Assembly (NCBI GenBank): GCA_963783045.1
Contig: CAWAMD010000002.1
Coordinates: forward strand, 186,001-250,000
Direction: 5' to 3'
Source of the DNA: CAWAMD01 sp963783045
GTDB lineage: Bacteria > Actinomycetota > Nitriliruptoria > Nitriliruptorales > Nitriliruptoraceae
Length of the DNA stretch: 64,000 bases
In this document: one piece after another, positions 9,451-18,125 of the stretch
Layout of the letters: every line of letters begins with the position of its first letter
How positions within the stretch are numbered: position 1 is the first letter of the stretch
Notes under the pieces: model-generated
What the model was told of the DNA's origin: nothing
Databases searched by the model: none
The model's input: only the letters and a program-made list of their open reading frames with translations
Made by a program: the position numbers and the translations under genes

Positions 9451-10598
9451 AGCCGCTCGGTCGCGGCGGCGCCGTCGACGCCCGGCACGACCGCGACGAT
9501 CTCGCTGAGCCGGCGCGCACCGCCGGCGTCCCGGTCGAGCGCGACCAGCACGTCCATCGCCGAAGCCACCTGGGCGCGCGCGGCCGCCAGGGGCACGCCG
9601 GCCAGCAGCGCCATGCCCTCGAGCCGGACGATCGCGTCCTTCGCGCCGTTGGCGTGGACCGTGGTCATGCTGCCGTCGTGCCCGGTGTTCATCGCCTGGA
9701 GCATGTCGGCGACCTCGGGGCCCCGGACCTCGCCGACGACGAGCCGGTCGGGACGCATACGCAGGGCGTTGCGCACGAGCGCCGCCACGTCGACGGCACC
9801 GGCGCCGTCGGGGGTCGGCGGGCGGACCCGCAGGTGGACGCAGTGGGGCGCCGGCCGTGACAGCTCCGGCGTGTCCTCGATGACGACCACCCGATCGGTC
9901 CCGGCGCCGGCGAGCAGTCGAGCCAGGAGCGTCGTCTTGCCGACGCCGGCACGGCCGCAGACGGCGAGGTTGCGGCGATCGTCGACGGCGCGGCGAAGGA
10001 CCGCGGCGGCGTCGGGCGGCACCATCCCGCCGCTGGCGAGCTCGTCCCAGCTCGGCACGACCGCGGCGACGCGCCGCAGGGTGACCGTCGTGCGGGGCGA
10101 GAGCGGCGGGAGCAGGGCGTGGAGCCGCACGCCACCGGGCAGGACCGCGTCGGCGTACGGGTGGGCACGGTCGATGCGGACGCCGAGCGGGCCGAGGACG
10201 CGCATGAGCAGGCGTCGGACGTGGTCGTCGTCGTCGAAGGCGACCGGCGTGCGCTCGAGGCGCCCGGCGCGGTCCACCCAGATCTCGTCCGGACCGTTCA
10301 CCATCACGTCGGTGACGTCCGGATCGCGCAGGAGCGCCTCGAGCGGCCCGAGCCCACCGAGGTCGTCGACGAGGTCGCGGACCAGGGCGGCCCAGCGTGC
10401 CGGTGCGACGACGACTCCCTCGGCGGCGAGGGCGCGGGCGACCGCGCGACGGAGCCGGCTGCGGTCGGTCGGGTCGTCACCGACCTCGGTGTCCTCGAGG
10501 ACGCGGCGCGCGACGGCGGCGCGCAGGTCGGCGTCGGGTCGGGTCGTGCGGGTGGAGCTCGGCTGGCGTGGAGCGGCGTTCTCGGCCGTGGTCGGCAT
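9441..10598 (-). CDS. tadA: TadA/CpaF-type pilus assembly ATPase
   Basis: Seen: 385 residues from the ATG at 10598 (a GTG lies one codon upstream). The N-terminal domain contains LGPLEALLRDPDVTDVMVNG, diagnostic of the CpaF/TadA family. The P-loop is CGRAGVGKTTL, with IEDTPEL (Walker B / Asp box) and the His-box TTVHANGA further on. Known: a hexameric secretion ATPase that powers assembly of Flp pili from the cytoplasmic face of the membrane. First gene of the tight tadA-tadBC pair; the CpaE-like gene upstream is 79 bp away on the same strand, so all six pilus genes could form one operon. Confidence 0.9.
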   Translation of the reverse strand: MPTTAENAAPRQPSSTRTTRPDADLRAAVARRVLEDTEVGDDPTDRSRLRRAVARALAAEGVVVAPARWAALVRDLVDDLGGLGPLEALLRDPDVTDVMVNGPDEIWVDRAGRLERTPVAFDDDDHVRRLLMRVLGPLGVRIDRAHPYADAVLPGGVRLHALLPPLSPRTTVTLRRVAAVVPSWDELASGGMVPPDAAAVLRRAVDDRRNLAVCGRAGVGKTTLLARLLAGAGTDRVVVIEDTPELSRPAPHCVHLRVRPPTPDGAGAVDVAALVRNALRMRPDRLVVGEVRGPEVADMLQAMNTGHDGSMTTVHANGAKDAIVRLEGMALLAGVPLAAARAQVASAMDVLVALDRDAGGARRLSEIVAVVPGVDGAAATERLWP

Positions 10599-10677
10599 CA
10601 CCTGGTCCGTTTCCCCGCCCCCACGGGTTCACGGTGTCGCGGCGCCGGTCCGCCGCAGGGCGGTCCGGCACGGGCGG

Positions 10678-11622
10678 TCAGCCGGAGCCGGCACGCAGGA
10701 CGGGCGCGAGCGCCCGCAGCCAGCTGCCCGGCAGGCCGGCCGGGACCCGGCCGGCGAGTCCCGCCCGGCCGACGCGTGCGGACCACGGGACGGTGACGAC
10801 GCGGCGCGCGCCCGCCGCCTGCCGCACCGACGCCGGGGACGCGGCCCCCACGTCCGTGACGACGACCGCGGCGGCCACCGTGTGTGCCAGGGCCTCGACG
10901 CCGGCACCGTCACGTCGGACCACGAGCACGTCCACGTCGTCGTGGACGCCCACGTCACGGACGACGAGCTCGGCGCCGCCGGGTGCGACGGGCTCGCGGT
11001 CGACCGGCGCCGACGCACGGACGACGCGGAGCCCCGGTACCCCTCGGGCGGCGGTGGCCGTCGCCCAGGTCTGCGTGCCGGCGAGGTCTCCGGGAGCCAC
11101 CGGGGCGGGGCAGGGGGACGGCACGGCGCCGTGCGTGACGACCAGCGTGCGCCGGCCCCGCCAGGCCGTGAGCCCACCGAGCGCCAGGGCGACGGTGGTC
11201 GTCCCGACACCGCCGGCGGCCCCGCCCACCCGTAGCTCGGCGGCGCTCGACTCCTCCGGATCGGCGTGCGCGACCAGATCGGCGGCCATGGCGGGAAGGC
11301 GGTCACGGTCATCGGGCCAGACCGCCACCGCGTCGGGACGCCAGCGCCCCGCGGCCCGGGCGGCGTCGACCGGCGTGTCGTCGGCGGTGGTCAGCAGCAG
11401 CACCGGCGTGCTGACCGCCGCATGCTCGGCGGCGCAGTCGACGAGGGTCAGCACGGGCGGGACGAGCGCGGCGGTCGCCCCGTCGACGGGCTGCCACCCG
11501 GCGATCCCCTCGACCCATCCCCGGATCCCGTCGGCATGATCGCCGCCGAGGCGCAGGTCGACCGGCAGCGCGTCCGTGCGGGCCGGTGGCGGATGTGGGG
11601 CGGTGGTCGCCGCAGAGCCCAT
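10678..11622 (-). CDS. CpaE/Ssd-like MinD-superfamily protein of the tad locus
   Basis: Seen: 314 residues from the ATG at 11622, with GAGGAG upstream. The middle of the protein has a deviant Walker A, VGGAAGGVGTTT, as in MinD/ParA-like septum-site-determining proteins. The C-terminal region has an alternating beta-alpha pattern with DVDVLVVRRDG and VVVTDVG. Known: proteins of this type (CpaE-like; Rv3660c/Ssd in M. tuberculosis) head actinobacterial tad operons and are proposed to position the pilus machine or influence septation. Its position, first in the operon and divergent from a SerB-like HAD gene, is the same as in mycobacteria. Confidence 0.85.
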   Translation of the reverse strand: MGSAATTAPHPPPARTDALPVDLRLGGDHADGIRGWVEGIAGWQPVDGATAALVPPVLTLVDCAAEHAAVSTPVLLLTTADDTPVDAARAAGRWRPDAVAVWPDDRDRLPAMAADLVAHADPEESSAAELRVGGAAGGVGTTTVALALGGLTAWRGRRTLVVTHGAVPSPCPAPVAPGDLAGTQTWATATAARGVPGLRVVRASAPVDREPVAPGGAELVVRDVGVHDDVDVLVVRRDGAGVEALAHTVAAAVVVTDVGAASPASVRQAAGARRVVTVPWSARVGRAGLAGRVPAGLPGSWLRALAPVLRAGSG

Positions 11623-11771
11623 CCGTGCGTCTCCTCGTCGTCGCGGTGGTGGGCACGCTACGCAGCGGACATGGCAGATCGGCCGGGCGCTGTCGCGTGG
11701 GTGTGGACAACCCGACCGGTGCCCCCCGGCACTATCCTCGGCGCCACCGGTCGACCCGCGAGGAGGCCCGC

Positions 11772-12830
11772 GTGCGTGCAACCGGCGGCAACGACCGCAT
11801 GGATGCGCCTGACGAGCACCATGACCTGCCCGACGAGAACGACCCGGCCGATTCGGGAGCGGTCGAGGTGTCGGCGGAGGAGGTCGCGGCTGCGGGTGCC
11901 GCGGCCGGCAGCGTCGTCGAGGCCCTGCGGCTGTTCGAGGCGGACACCGGGCCGACCGAGACCGAGCAGCGCTTCGCACGCCCCGAGGCGGACCGTCTCA
12001 GCGAGCGCATGCTCGACGAGGTGCGGATGCGGCGGAGCGGGGCGCAGCAGGCGGCATTCTTCGACCTCGACAAGACGATCATCGCGCGGTCGTCGGCGCT
12101 CGTCTTCTCTCGCACCTTCATGCGGGACGGGCTGATCAGCACGGCCACGGTGCTGAAGAGCCTGTACGCGCAGGCCGTCTACCAGCTCGTGGGTGCCGAC
12201 CACGAGAAGATGGAGCAGATGCGCCACGCCATGCTCGACCTGACGAAGGGCTGGGAGGCGGAGCGCGTCCGTCGGCTGGTCCGCGAGACCATGGAGGAGG
12301 TCGTCGCGCCGCTCGTCTACCGGGAGGCGCTCGAGCTCTTCGAGGAGCACCGCCGCCAGGGCCGCGACCTGTGGGTCGTGTCCTCGTCCGGCGAGGAGAT
12401 CGTGGTGCCGTTCGCGGCGTACCTCGGGATCCACAACGTCATCGCGACCCGTAGTGGCCTCGACGACGAGGGCCGCTACGACGGGACGCTCGAGTTCTAC
12501 GCCTACTCGCGGAACAAGGCGACGGCCGTCCGACAGGTCGCCGAGACCCTCGGCTACGACCTCGACCGCTGCTACGCCTACTCCGACTCGATCACCGACC
12601 TGCCGTTCCTGTCCGTCGTCGGCAACCCCGTCGCCGTCAACCCCGACCGGGAGCTGCGCGCGGCGGCGACCGCGATGGGCTGGGGGATCCGCGACTTCAA
12701 CTCGCCCGTGTCGCTACGCGACCGGCTGCCGGACATCAACCGGCCGTCGAACGAGGTGCTCGCCGCCGCCGCGGGTGTGCTCGCGACCGCGCTGGTCGTC
12801 TGGCGCTTCATCCTGCGCGGCAGCGACTGA
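11772..12830 (+). CDS. HAD-IB family phosphatase (SerB-like), membrane anchored
   Basis: Seen: 352 residues from a GTG at 11772, chosen because AGGAGG lies 5 nt before it; the in-frame sequence further upstream has no site. HAD motif I is FFDLDKTII, motif II is VVSSSGEE, and motif III/IV is YAYSDSITDLP. The C-terminus has one hydrophobic helix (AAAAGVLATALVVWRFIL). Known: HAD-IB (SerB/PSP-type) hydrolases remove phosphate from serine phosphate or from lysophospholipids; members next to tad loci (Rv3661) are unassigned. The first ~85 residues are acidic and low in complexity. It is divergent from the CpaE-like gene with a shared 149-bp promoter region. Confidence 0.85.
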   Translation: MRATGGNDRMDAPDEHHDLPDENDPADSGAVEVSAEEVAAAGAAAGSVVEALRLFEADTGPTETEQRFARPEADRLSERMLDEVRMRRSGAQQAAFFDLDKTIIARSSALVFSRTFMRDGLISTATVLKSLYAQAVYQLVGADHEKMEQMRHAMLDLTKGWEAERVRRLVRETMEEVVAPLVYREALELFEEHRRQGRDLWVVSSSGEEIVVPFAAYLGIHNVIATRSGLDDEGRYDGTLEFYAYSRNKATAVRQVAETLGYDLDRCYAYSDSITDLPFLSVVGNPVAVNPDRELRAAATAMGWGIRDFNSPVSLRDRLPDINRPSNEVLAAAAGVLATALVVWRFILRGSD

Positions 12831-12836
12831 CCCGCC

Positions 12837-14261
12837 TCATCCCGAGCGGGAGCCCGCCGCCGCCGGGTTCCGACTGCCGCCGCGGCCGGCGTGCCACCGG
12901 CGCAGCTCGACCACGGCATCGATGCCCCCACCGCCGGCCCGGTCGAGACGCAGGTCGCCGCCGCTCGCCCGCGCCAGGCCGCGCGCGATCGGCAGCCCGA
13001 GCCCCGAGCCCTGCCCGGGGCGGGCCGTCGCGGCGCGCCAGAACCGGTCGAAGGCGTGGGCGCGCTCCTCGTCGCCCATGCCGGGCCCCTCGTCGACCAC
13101 ATGGATCTCGACGCGGTCGTGGTCGGGCCGCACCACCAGCTCCACCCGCCCGCCGGCCGGCGACACCTCGATCGCGTTCGCGATGAGGTTGTCGAGGATC
13201 TGCTCCAGCGAGTCGGCGACGCTCATCACGCGCGCGTGCGCGGGGGCGTCGACCCCGAGGACCACGGACCGTTCCTCGGCGAGCGACGACCAGATCGCCT
13301 GCCGGTCGCGGACCACCGCCGCGGCGTCCACCTGCGCCGGCTCCGGCCGCGACGCGTCGGCACGGGCCAGCACCAGCAGTCCCTCGACGAGGCGTCCGAG
13401 TCGTCGCACCTCGTCGCTCGCCCGCTCGAGCCCCTCGCGCAGCTCCCCGTCGGCGGCGAGCTCCAGGTTCTCGAGCTCGAGCCGGACCGCGGTCAGCGGT
13501 GTGCGCAGCTGGTGGGACGCGTCGGCCACGAAGGCCTGCTGGGCGGCGATGAGCTCGCTGAGCCGTGCGGCCATCTCGTTGAAGCGGTGGGACAGGTCGC
13601 GCAGCTCGGGTGGCCCGTCGTCCTCCGGTGCCCGCACGTCGAGGTCGCCGTCGGCGAAGTCGGCGACCGCCTGGTCGAGCACCCGCGTGGGACGGGTCAC
13701 CCAGCGCGCCACGCCCCAGCCGACGAGGCCGGTGGCGACGAGCACGATCAGTGCGATGCCGCCGAGCAGCAGCCAGTTGTGCCGGATCCGCTCGTCGAGC
13801 CGGGTCATCGGGTAGGTGATGCGCGTCATCCCGTAGACGTGCCCGCCCGACGCGATCGGCACCGCCACGTAGAGCAGATCCATGCCGAGCGTGTCGGAGT
13901 GGCGTGTGCCGACCGCCCGCTGTCCCGCCAGTGCCTGCTCGACCTCCGGCCGTGTGGAGTAGTCGCGCCGGTCACGGTCGGGATGGTCGGAGTCGTAGAC
14001 GGTGATGCCCCGCGCGTCGGTGATGAGCACCCGACCGCCGCTCTGCTCGAGGTAGTCGCCGATGCCCGGATCGACGGCCGCGGGGTCGCCCTCCTGCAGG
14101 TGGTCCTCGACCCGGCTGCCGATGACCACGGCGTCGCGCTCGACCGCGGTGGCGAGCCGCTCCTGCTCGGTGCGTGCGAAGTTGACGCCCAGGGGGATCT
14201 CGAGGATCAGCAGGACGAAGACCGCGATGGAGAGGTAGCTGAGGACCAGCCGCCGGGTCAT
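12837..14261 (-). CDS. Two-component sensor histidine kinase
   Basis: Seen: 474 residues from the ATG at 14261, whose ATGA overlaps the stop of the response regulator gene. Two membrane helices (about residues 8-28 and 160-185) flank an extracytoplasmic sensor domain of ~130 residues; a HAMP linker follows. The phosphoacceptor box is DASHQLRTPL. ATP-binding boxes are NLIANAIEVSP (N), DEGPGM (G1) and GQGSGLGLPIARG (G2). Known: classical orthodox kinase that phosphorylates its partner regulator. The signal is unknown. With the regulator it faces, across 180 bp, the ApbE/ferric reductase set, which it may control (inference). Confidence 0.92.
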   Translation of the reverse strand: MTRRLVLSYLSIAVFVLLILEIPLGVNFARTEQERLATAVERDAVVIGSRVEDHLQEGDPAAVDPGIGDYLEQSGGRVLITDARGITVYDSDHPDRDRRDYSTRPEVEQALAGQRAVGTRHSDTLGMDLLYVAVPIASGGHVYGMTRITYPMTRLDERIRHNWLLLGGIALIVLVATGLVGWGVARWVTRPTRVLDQAVADFADGDLDVRAPEDDGPPELRDLSHRFNEMAARLSELIAAQQAFVADASHQLRTPLTAVRLELENLELAADGELREGLERASDEVRRLGRLVEGLLVLARADASRPEPAQVDAAAVVRDRQAIWSSLAEERSVVLGVDAPAHARVMSVADSLEQILDNLIANAIEVSPAGGRVELVVRPDHDRVEIHVVDEGPGMGDEERAHAFDRFWRAATARPGQGSGLGLPIARGLARASGGDLRLDRAGGGGIDAVVELRRWHAGRGGSRNPAAAGSRSG

Positions 14262-14926
14262 CCGGGGACTCCGAGGCGGAACCCGACCCCGCGCACGGTC
14301 TCGATCCAGGAGGGCGCACCGAGCTTCTTGCGCAGCGACGCGACGTGCACGTCGATCGTCTTCGTGGGGCCGTACCAGTTGCGGTCCCACACCTCGTCGA
14401 GGATGTCCTCGCGCCGGTACACGGCGCCCGGGTCCTCTCCGAGCAGGGCGAGGAGGTCGAACTCCTTCGGGGTCAGCGAGACCTCGTCGCCGTCGAGCGT
14501 CACACGACGGGTCCGCCGGTCGATCTCGAGGCCGCCCACCACCGTGGCGTCGCCGGCCGCCACCGTCGCGGCCGTGCCGCCGGCCCGCCGCATCACCGCG
14601 CGGATCCGCGCGATCAGCTCGCGCAGACCGAAGGGCTTGACCACGTAGTCGTCGGCGCCGACCTCGAGGCCGACGACCCGGTCGAGCTCCTCACCGCGGG
14701 CGGTCACCACGATGATCGGGACGTTCGAGGCCGCCCGCAGCGCCCGGCACACGTCGAGTCCGTCCATGTCCGGCAGCCCGAGGTCGAGCAGGACGATGTC
14801 GGCCGGTCGCGCTGCGAGGGCCTCCTTGCCCGTCGACACCGTGACGGGCGTGAACCCGGCCCGCTCGAGGCCCCGTGCCAGCGGGTCCGCGATCGCGGGG
14901 TCGTCCTCGACGATGAGCACGTCCAT
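14258..14926 (-). CDS. OmpR/PhoB-family response regulator
   Basis: Seen: 222 residues from the ATG at 14926. Receiver domain: acidic pair in LIVEDDP, phospho-acceptor Asp in IVLLDLGLPDMDG, Thr in IIVVTARG and Lys in YVVKPFG. The C-terminal winged helix has SLTPKEFDLL and the DNA-recognition region GPTKTIDVHVASLRKKLG. Known: DNA-binding regulator phosphorylated by the overlapping kinase gene. Translation starts about 180 bp from the divergent small exported protein gene at 15107, so both probably share a regulatory region. Confidence 0.93.
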   Translation of the reverse strand: MDVLIVEDDPAIADPLARGLERAGFTPVTVSTGKEALAARPADIVLLDLGLPDMDGLDVCRALRAASNVPIIVVTARGEELDRVVGLEVGADDYVVKPFGLRELIARIRAVMRRAGGTAATVAAGDATVVGGLEIDRRTRRVTLDGDEVSLTPKEFDLLALLGEDPGAVYRREDILDEVWDRNWYGPTKTIDVHVASLRKKLGAPSWIETVRGVGFRLGVPG

Positions 14927-15106
14927 GCAGCGTTCCGGTTCGCCGGCTGATACCTCGAGCGTAGGCCCGCCGGCCCCCCGTGATCGGATGCGGGCGCATC
15001 GATTCACCAAACCCTTACACAAAGATGGGTCGATCCTGACGGCCGGCTGCCTCACACCTGGGATCACCCTGCGTAACGTGCTTCTCAGCTCGCCGAAGGA
15101 GACGAC
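14927..15106. promoter_or_regulatory. Divergent intergenic region between the two-component system and the ApbE/ferric-reductase set
   Basis: 180 bp without a gene between outward-facing genes. It contains relatively AT-rich patches (for example attcaccaaacccttacacaa near 15001-15020) compared with the surrounding DNA, as expected for promoters. An AAGGAG ribosome-binding site precedes the ATG at 15107. No operator repeat could be fixed by eye. Confidence 0.5.
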
Positions 15107-15532
15107 ATGGAACGCAGAACCGCCCTCACCGCCGCCGCTGCGGTGACCCTCACGGTGGCTGCCGGCGCCCTCGCCGTCGCGGCGAACCTCGGGATCCTCG
15201 GGACGACCGCCGAGGCGGAACCGGCCGGCGGACTCGACCCCGTGGTCGCGCCCAGCCCCCAGCCGACCGAGGTCGAGACCGTGTACGTCGACGAGACGAT
15301 CCACGTCCGTCCGCGCACCGGTACCAGCTCCTCCACGGCCGGCGCCCAGTCGGTGTCCGACCAGGCCCCGCCCGTGTCGGTCGTCGAGGACCCGGCACCG
15401 ACCCAGCCGATCGCGGAGCCCGCCGACGACGCCGAGCACGGCGAGAACGAGGGCTACGGCTCGGACGACCACTACGAATCGGGAGGCGGCGGCGAGTCGC
15501 ACGAGTACGAAGGGTGGGACCAGGATGACTGA
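15107..15532 (+). CDS. Small exported or membrane-anchored acidic protein
   Basis: Seen: 141 residues. A short basic start (MERRTA) precedes a hydrophobic helix (about residues 8-33), then a Pro/Thr-rich stretch, and an acidic, Gly/Tyr/His-rich tail with EHGENEGYGSDDHYESGG. No known domain recognised. The gene has a strong AAGGAG site and overlaps the next gene by 8 bp, so it is coupled to it. Inference: an extracytoplasmic protein whose His/Asp/Glu-rich tail could bind metal, encoded with ApbE and a ferric-reductase-like protein. There is no FMN-acceptor motif of the Asp-Gly-X-Thr-Ser/Gly-Ala-Thr kind that ApbE modifies. Confidence 0.65.
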   Translation: MERRTALTAAAAVTLTVAAGALAVAANLGILGTTAEAEPAGGLDPVVAPSPQPTEVETVYVDETIHVRPRTGTSSSTAGAQSVSDQAPPVSVVEDPAPTQPIAEPADDAEHGENEGYGSDDHYESGGGGESHEYEGWDQDD

Positions 15533-15914
15533 CCGCGCCCCGAAACGGCGGCGGCGGCGCCACCCGGCCTCCGCCAGCCGCATCCTCGCCGCCGGGCTGT
15601 CGGCCGCGACGACGCTCGGTTTGACGGCCGGCATGGCGCTGCGCTCAGTGCCGGCCAGCGCCGCCGGAACGTCCGACACCGCGTCGAGCACCGAGGTGGC
15701 CGCCGCCCAGACCGTCCACAAGAAGGTCGTGGTCGTTCGCCGCCACTACATCATCGAGCCGCGCCCCGACGGCCGGATCGCGCTCGTGCCCAGCTCGGGA
15801 GGCGGCCAGAGCAGCACCACCGCCGCACCGGCCACGAGGTCCGCCCCGAAGCCGGCTCCCCGGCCCAAGCCCGCCCCGAAGCCTCGACCGGTGACCCGTA
15901 GCCGTGGCAGCTGA
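15525..15914 (+). CDS. Small exported basic protein of the ApbE/ferric-reductase set
   Basis: Seen: 129 residues. The N-terminus is strongly basic (KRRRRRH) and is followed by a hydrophobic helix (about residues 18-40) ending in an Ala-X-Ala site (PASAAG), so it is probably secreted. A short conserved-looking stretch KKVVVVRRHYIIEPRPDGR is followed by a Pro/Ala/Lys-rich tail. Function unknown. It overlaps both neighbours (8 bp upstream, 11 bp downstream), which argues for co-translation with the acidic protein and ApbE. The pairing of one acidic and one basic small exported protein suggests they may interact (inference). Confidence 0.65.
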   Translation: MTDRAPKRRRRRHPASASRILAAGLSAATTLGLTAGMALRSVPASAAGTSDTASSTEVAAAQTVHKKVVVVRRHYIIEPRPDGRIALVPSSGGGQSSTTAAPATRSAPKPAPRPKPAPKPRPVTRSRGS

Positions 15915-16914
15915 CGCCCTCGCAATCGGCGGACGGCCCGCAGGCGACGGGGCCTTCCACGAGACCACGTTCCGTGCCATGGGCAGCGACGTGCATGTCG
16001 TGGTGGTCGACGGTCCGCCGGACGCGCCTGCGCTGGCACGGGCCCGGATCGCCGAGCTCGAGGATGCCTGGAGCCGGTTCCGGCCCGACAGCGAGATCTC
16101 GCGGATGAACGCGGCCGCCGGTGCCTGGACGCGGGTCTCCGCCGACACCTTCCTGCTGCTCGACTGCGCGGTGGAAGGGTGGCGGCAGACCGGCGGCGCG
16201 TTCGACCCGACCGTGCTGGATGCGCTCCGGGCGGCCGGCTACGACCGCTCGTTCGACCTGCTCGCCGACGACGCGCCCCCGTCGTCGGATCCGTCCGAGC
16301 CGTCCGGCGCGTCACCCTCCGGTCGCGCGCCGTCCCCCGCCGGGCCCTCCCCGGGGCTGGCGGGCCTGCAGGTCATCGGTTCCCGAGCCCGCCTGCCCGC
16401 CGGCACGTCGTTCGACCCGGGCGGGATCGGCAAGGGTCTGGCCGCCGACCTCGTCGCCGGGGACCTCATGGCGGCCGGTTCGGCCGGCGCCCTGGTGAAC
16501 CTCGGTGGCGACATCCGGGTCGTCGGCGCCGGCCCCGACGGCGACGGCTGGTGGATCGAGCTCGCCCCGCTCGGCACGCCGGTCGACGTCGTCGGTCTGG
16601 CCGAGGGCGCGATCGCCACCTCGACGGTCACCCGCCGCGTCTGGCGGCAGGCCGGCGAGGCACGGCACCACCTCATCGACCCGACCGCCGGCGCACCGGC
16701 CACCGGGACGCCGCTCGCGGCGACCGTCGTGGCCGGCGAGGGATGGCTGGCCGAGGTGCTCACGAAGGCCCTCCTGCTCGTCGCCCCCGACCGGGCCCGC
16801 GCGATCCTGCGGCAGGCCGACGCGACCGGACTGATCGTCGGGCGCGACGGTCGACTCGTGACCTTCGACGGCATGGCCGCCTACCTCACCCCACACACGG
16901 AGGAGTCCGTATGA
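15904..16914 (+). CDS. apbE: FAD:protein FMN transferase (ApbE family)
   Basis: Seen: 336 residues from a GTG at 15904. ApbE motifs: FRAMGSDVHV near the start, then SFDPGGIGKGLAADLV, the phosphate-binding/Mg site LVNLGGDIRVVG, and HHLIDPTAG with downstream Thr. An Asp/Ser/Pro-rich insertion lies at about residues 120-145. Known: ApbE uses FAD to attach FMN covalently to a threonine of exported flavoproteins (RnfG, NqrC, FMN-binding domain proteins). No lipobox is present in this frame, so it may act in the cytoplasm or be anchored by partners. The stop overlaps the start of the ferric-reductase-like gene (ATGA). Confidence 0.9.
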   Translation: MAADALAIGGRPAGDGAFHETTFRAMGSDVHVVVVDGPPDAPALARARIAELEDAWSRFRPDSEISRMNAAAGAWTRVSADTFLLLDCAVEGWRQTGGAFDPTVLDALRAAGYDRSFDLLADDAPPSSDPSEPSGASPSGRAPSPAGPSPGLAGLQVIGSRARLPAGTSFDPGGIGKGLAADLVAGDLMAAGSAGALVNLGGDIRVVGAGPDGDGWWIELAPLGTPVDVVGLAEGAIATSTVTRRVWRQAGEARHHLIDPTAGAPATGTPLAATVVAGEGWLAEVLTKALLLVAPDRARAILRQADATGLIVGRDGRLVTFDGMAAYLTPHTEESV

Positions 16915-17531
16915 ACCCGCAGATCTGGTGGTACGTGGCCCGGTCGAGTGGGATCGTCGCCTGGGCGCTGCTGGCCAGCTCGGTGCTGCTCGGCCTCGCG
17001 CTGTCGACGCGGGCCATGGGCAAGCGGCCGACGCCGGGGTGGCTGCAGGACCTCCACCGCGGCGTCGGTGGCATGGCCGTCGTCTTCACCGGCCTGCATC
17101 TGACCGGCCTGGTCGCCGACAGCTATGTGCACTTCGGGATCGTGGACCTGCTCGTGCCCTTCGCCGCGTCGTGGAAGCCGGGTGCCGTCGCCTGGGGCGT
17201 GGTCGGCCTCTACGTCCTCCTCGCCGTCGAGCTGACCTCGTTGCTGCGCCGGCGACTGTCGACGCGCTGGTGGCGGCGGATCCACCTGCTGAGCTTCCCG
17301 CTGTACATCGTGGCGACCGCGCACCTGCTGACGGCCGGTACCGACGCGACCAGTCCGCTGCTGCTGGTTCCGGTCTTCGCCAGCCTGGTGCTCGTGGCCA
17401 CCCTCACCTACGTGCGCATCTTCGGCGAGCGGGGCCAGCGCCGGCGTGCCCGCACGCGAACGCCTGCGACCGGTGCCCGCCGAAGCCGGACGACCGCCGG
17501 GGCCGGCGAGGCCCGCACCGCGGAGGCATGA
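16911..17531 (+). CDS. Ferric reductase-like transmembrane protein
   Basis: Seen: 206 residues, about five to six hydrophobic helices. His residues suitable for haem ligation sit in LQDLHRGVGGMAVVFTGLHLTG and in RRIHLLSFPLYIVATAHLL, the spacing expected for a ferric-reductase/YedZ-type haem b domain. The C-terminus is a basic, disordered tail. Known: such proteins carry electrons across the membrane to extracytoplasmic acceptors, often a flavoprotein matured by ApbE. No FAD/NADPH-binding domain is fused here. It is the last gene of the coupled set starting at 15107. Confidence 0.85.
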   Translation: MNPQIWWYVARSSGIVAWALLASSVLLGLALSTRAMGKRPTPGWLQDLHRGVGGMAVVFTGLHLTGLVADSYVHFGIVDLLVPFAASWKPGAVAWGVVGLYVLLAVELTSLLRRRLSTRWWRRIHLLSFPLYIVATAHLLTAGTDATSPLLLVPVFASLVLVATLTYVRIFGERGQRRRARTRTPATGARRSRTTAGAGEARTAEA

Positions 17532-17603
17532 GGCGGCCGGCGGTCGCGGCTTGGCCGTGGTGGGGCACACGCGATTAGGCTCTCGTCCCCTCCCGCGCCG
17601 GAC

Positions 17604-18125
17604 GTGCTCATGCCCCCCTCGACCGATACCTCGCGCCCGTTCCTGCCCGATCCGCAGGCATGGGCGTCGCTGAGCGGTGTCGCGTTCATCCGGCGCATGG
17701 CGGACACGCCGACGCGCGCGCCGCACGCCGAGCTGCTCGGCTACGAGATCGCGTCCGCCGAGGCCGGTCGGGTCACGCTCGCCTGGGAGGTCCCCGACCT
17801 GCTGCTCAACCCGGCGGGCATCGCACACGGCGGCTTCCTCGTGGCCCTGCTCGACGACGCCGCCGGCATGGCGTGCGCGTCCCGCTACCCACGGTTCGTG
17901 CCGCAGCTCACGGTGCAGCTGCACACGGACTTCCTCGCGCCCGTGACGCCGGACCGGCCCTACCGGGTCATCGGCGAGGTCGTCCGGCCTGGCCGCAACA
18001 CGTCGCTCGCCGACGCCCGGGTCGAGGACGCCGACGGAACCGTCTACGTGCGCACGAGCGGCATCTTCTCGCCGAATCGGCGCATCATCCCGCGCGACCA
18101 GTGGGAGGCCGCCGGGCTTGCGTAG
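17604..18125 (+). CDS. PaaI-type hotdog thioesterase
   Basis: Seen: about 173 residues. The signature NPAGIAHGGFLVALLDDAAGMAC is the PaaI/4HBT helix with its His-Gly-Gly and catalytic-type Asp, followed by the beta-sheet core TVQLHTDFLAPV. Start is a GTG at 17604 or the ATG two codons later. Known: hydrolyses acyl- or aryl-CoA thioesters. No pathway context is visible; the neighbours are unrelated. Confidence 0.85.
   Translation: MLMPPSTDTSRPFLPDPQAWASLSGVAFIRRMADTPTRAPHAELLGYEIASAEAGRVTLAWEVPDLLLNPAGIAHGGFLVALLDDAAGMACASRYPRFVPQLTVQLHTDFLAPVTPDRPYRVIGEVVRPGRNTSLADARVEDADGTVYVRTSGIFSPNRRIIPRDQWEAAGLA

Noticed and set aside
11702..11710. Isolated perfect DnaA box TTGTCCACA (minus strand) before the HAD gene, and a similar site near 22263
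   Set aside because: Single nonamers occur by chance at this frequency; no cluster surrounds them.
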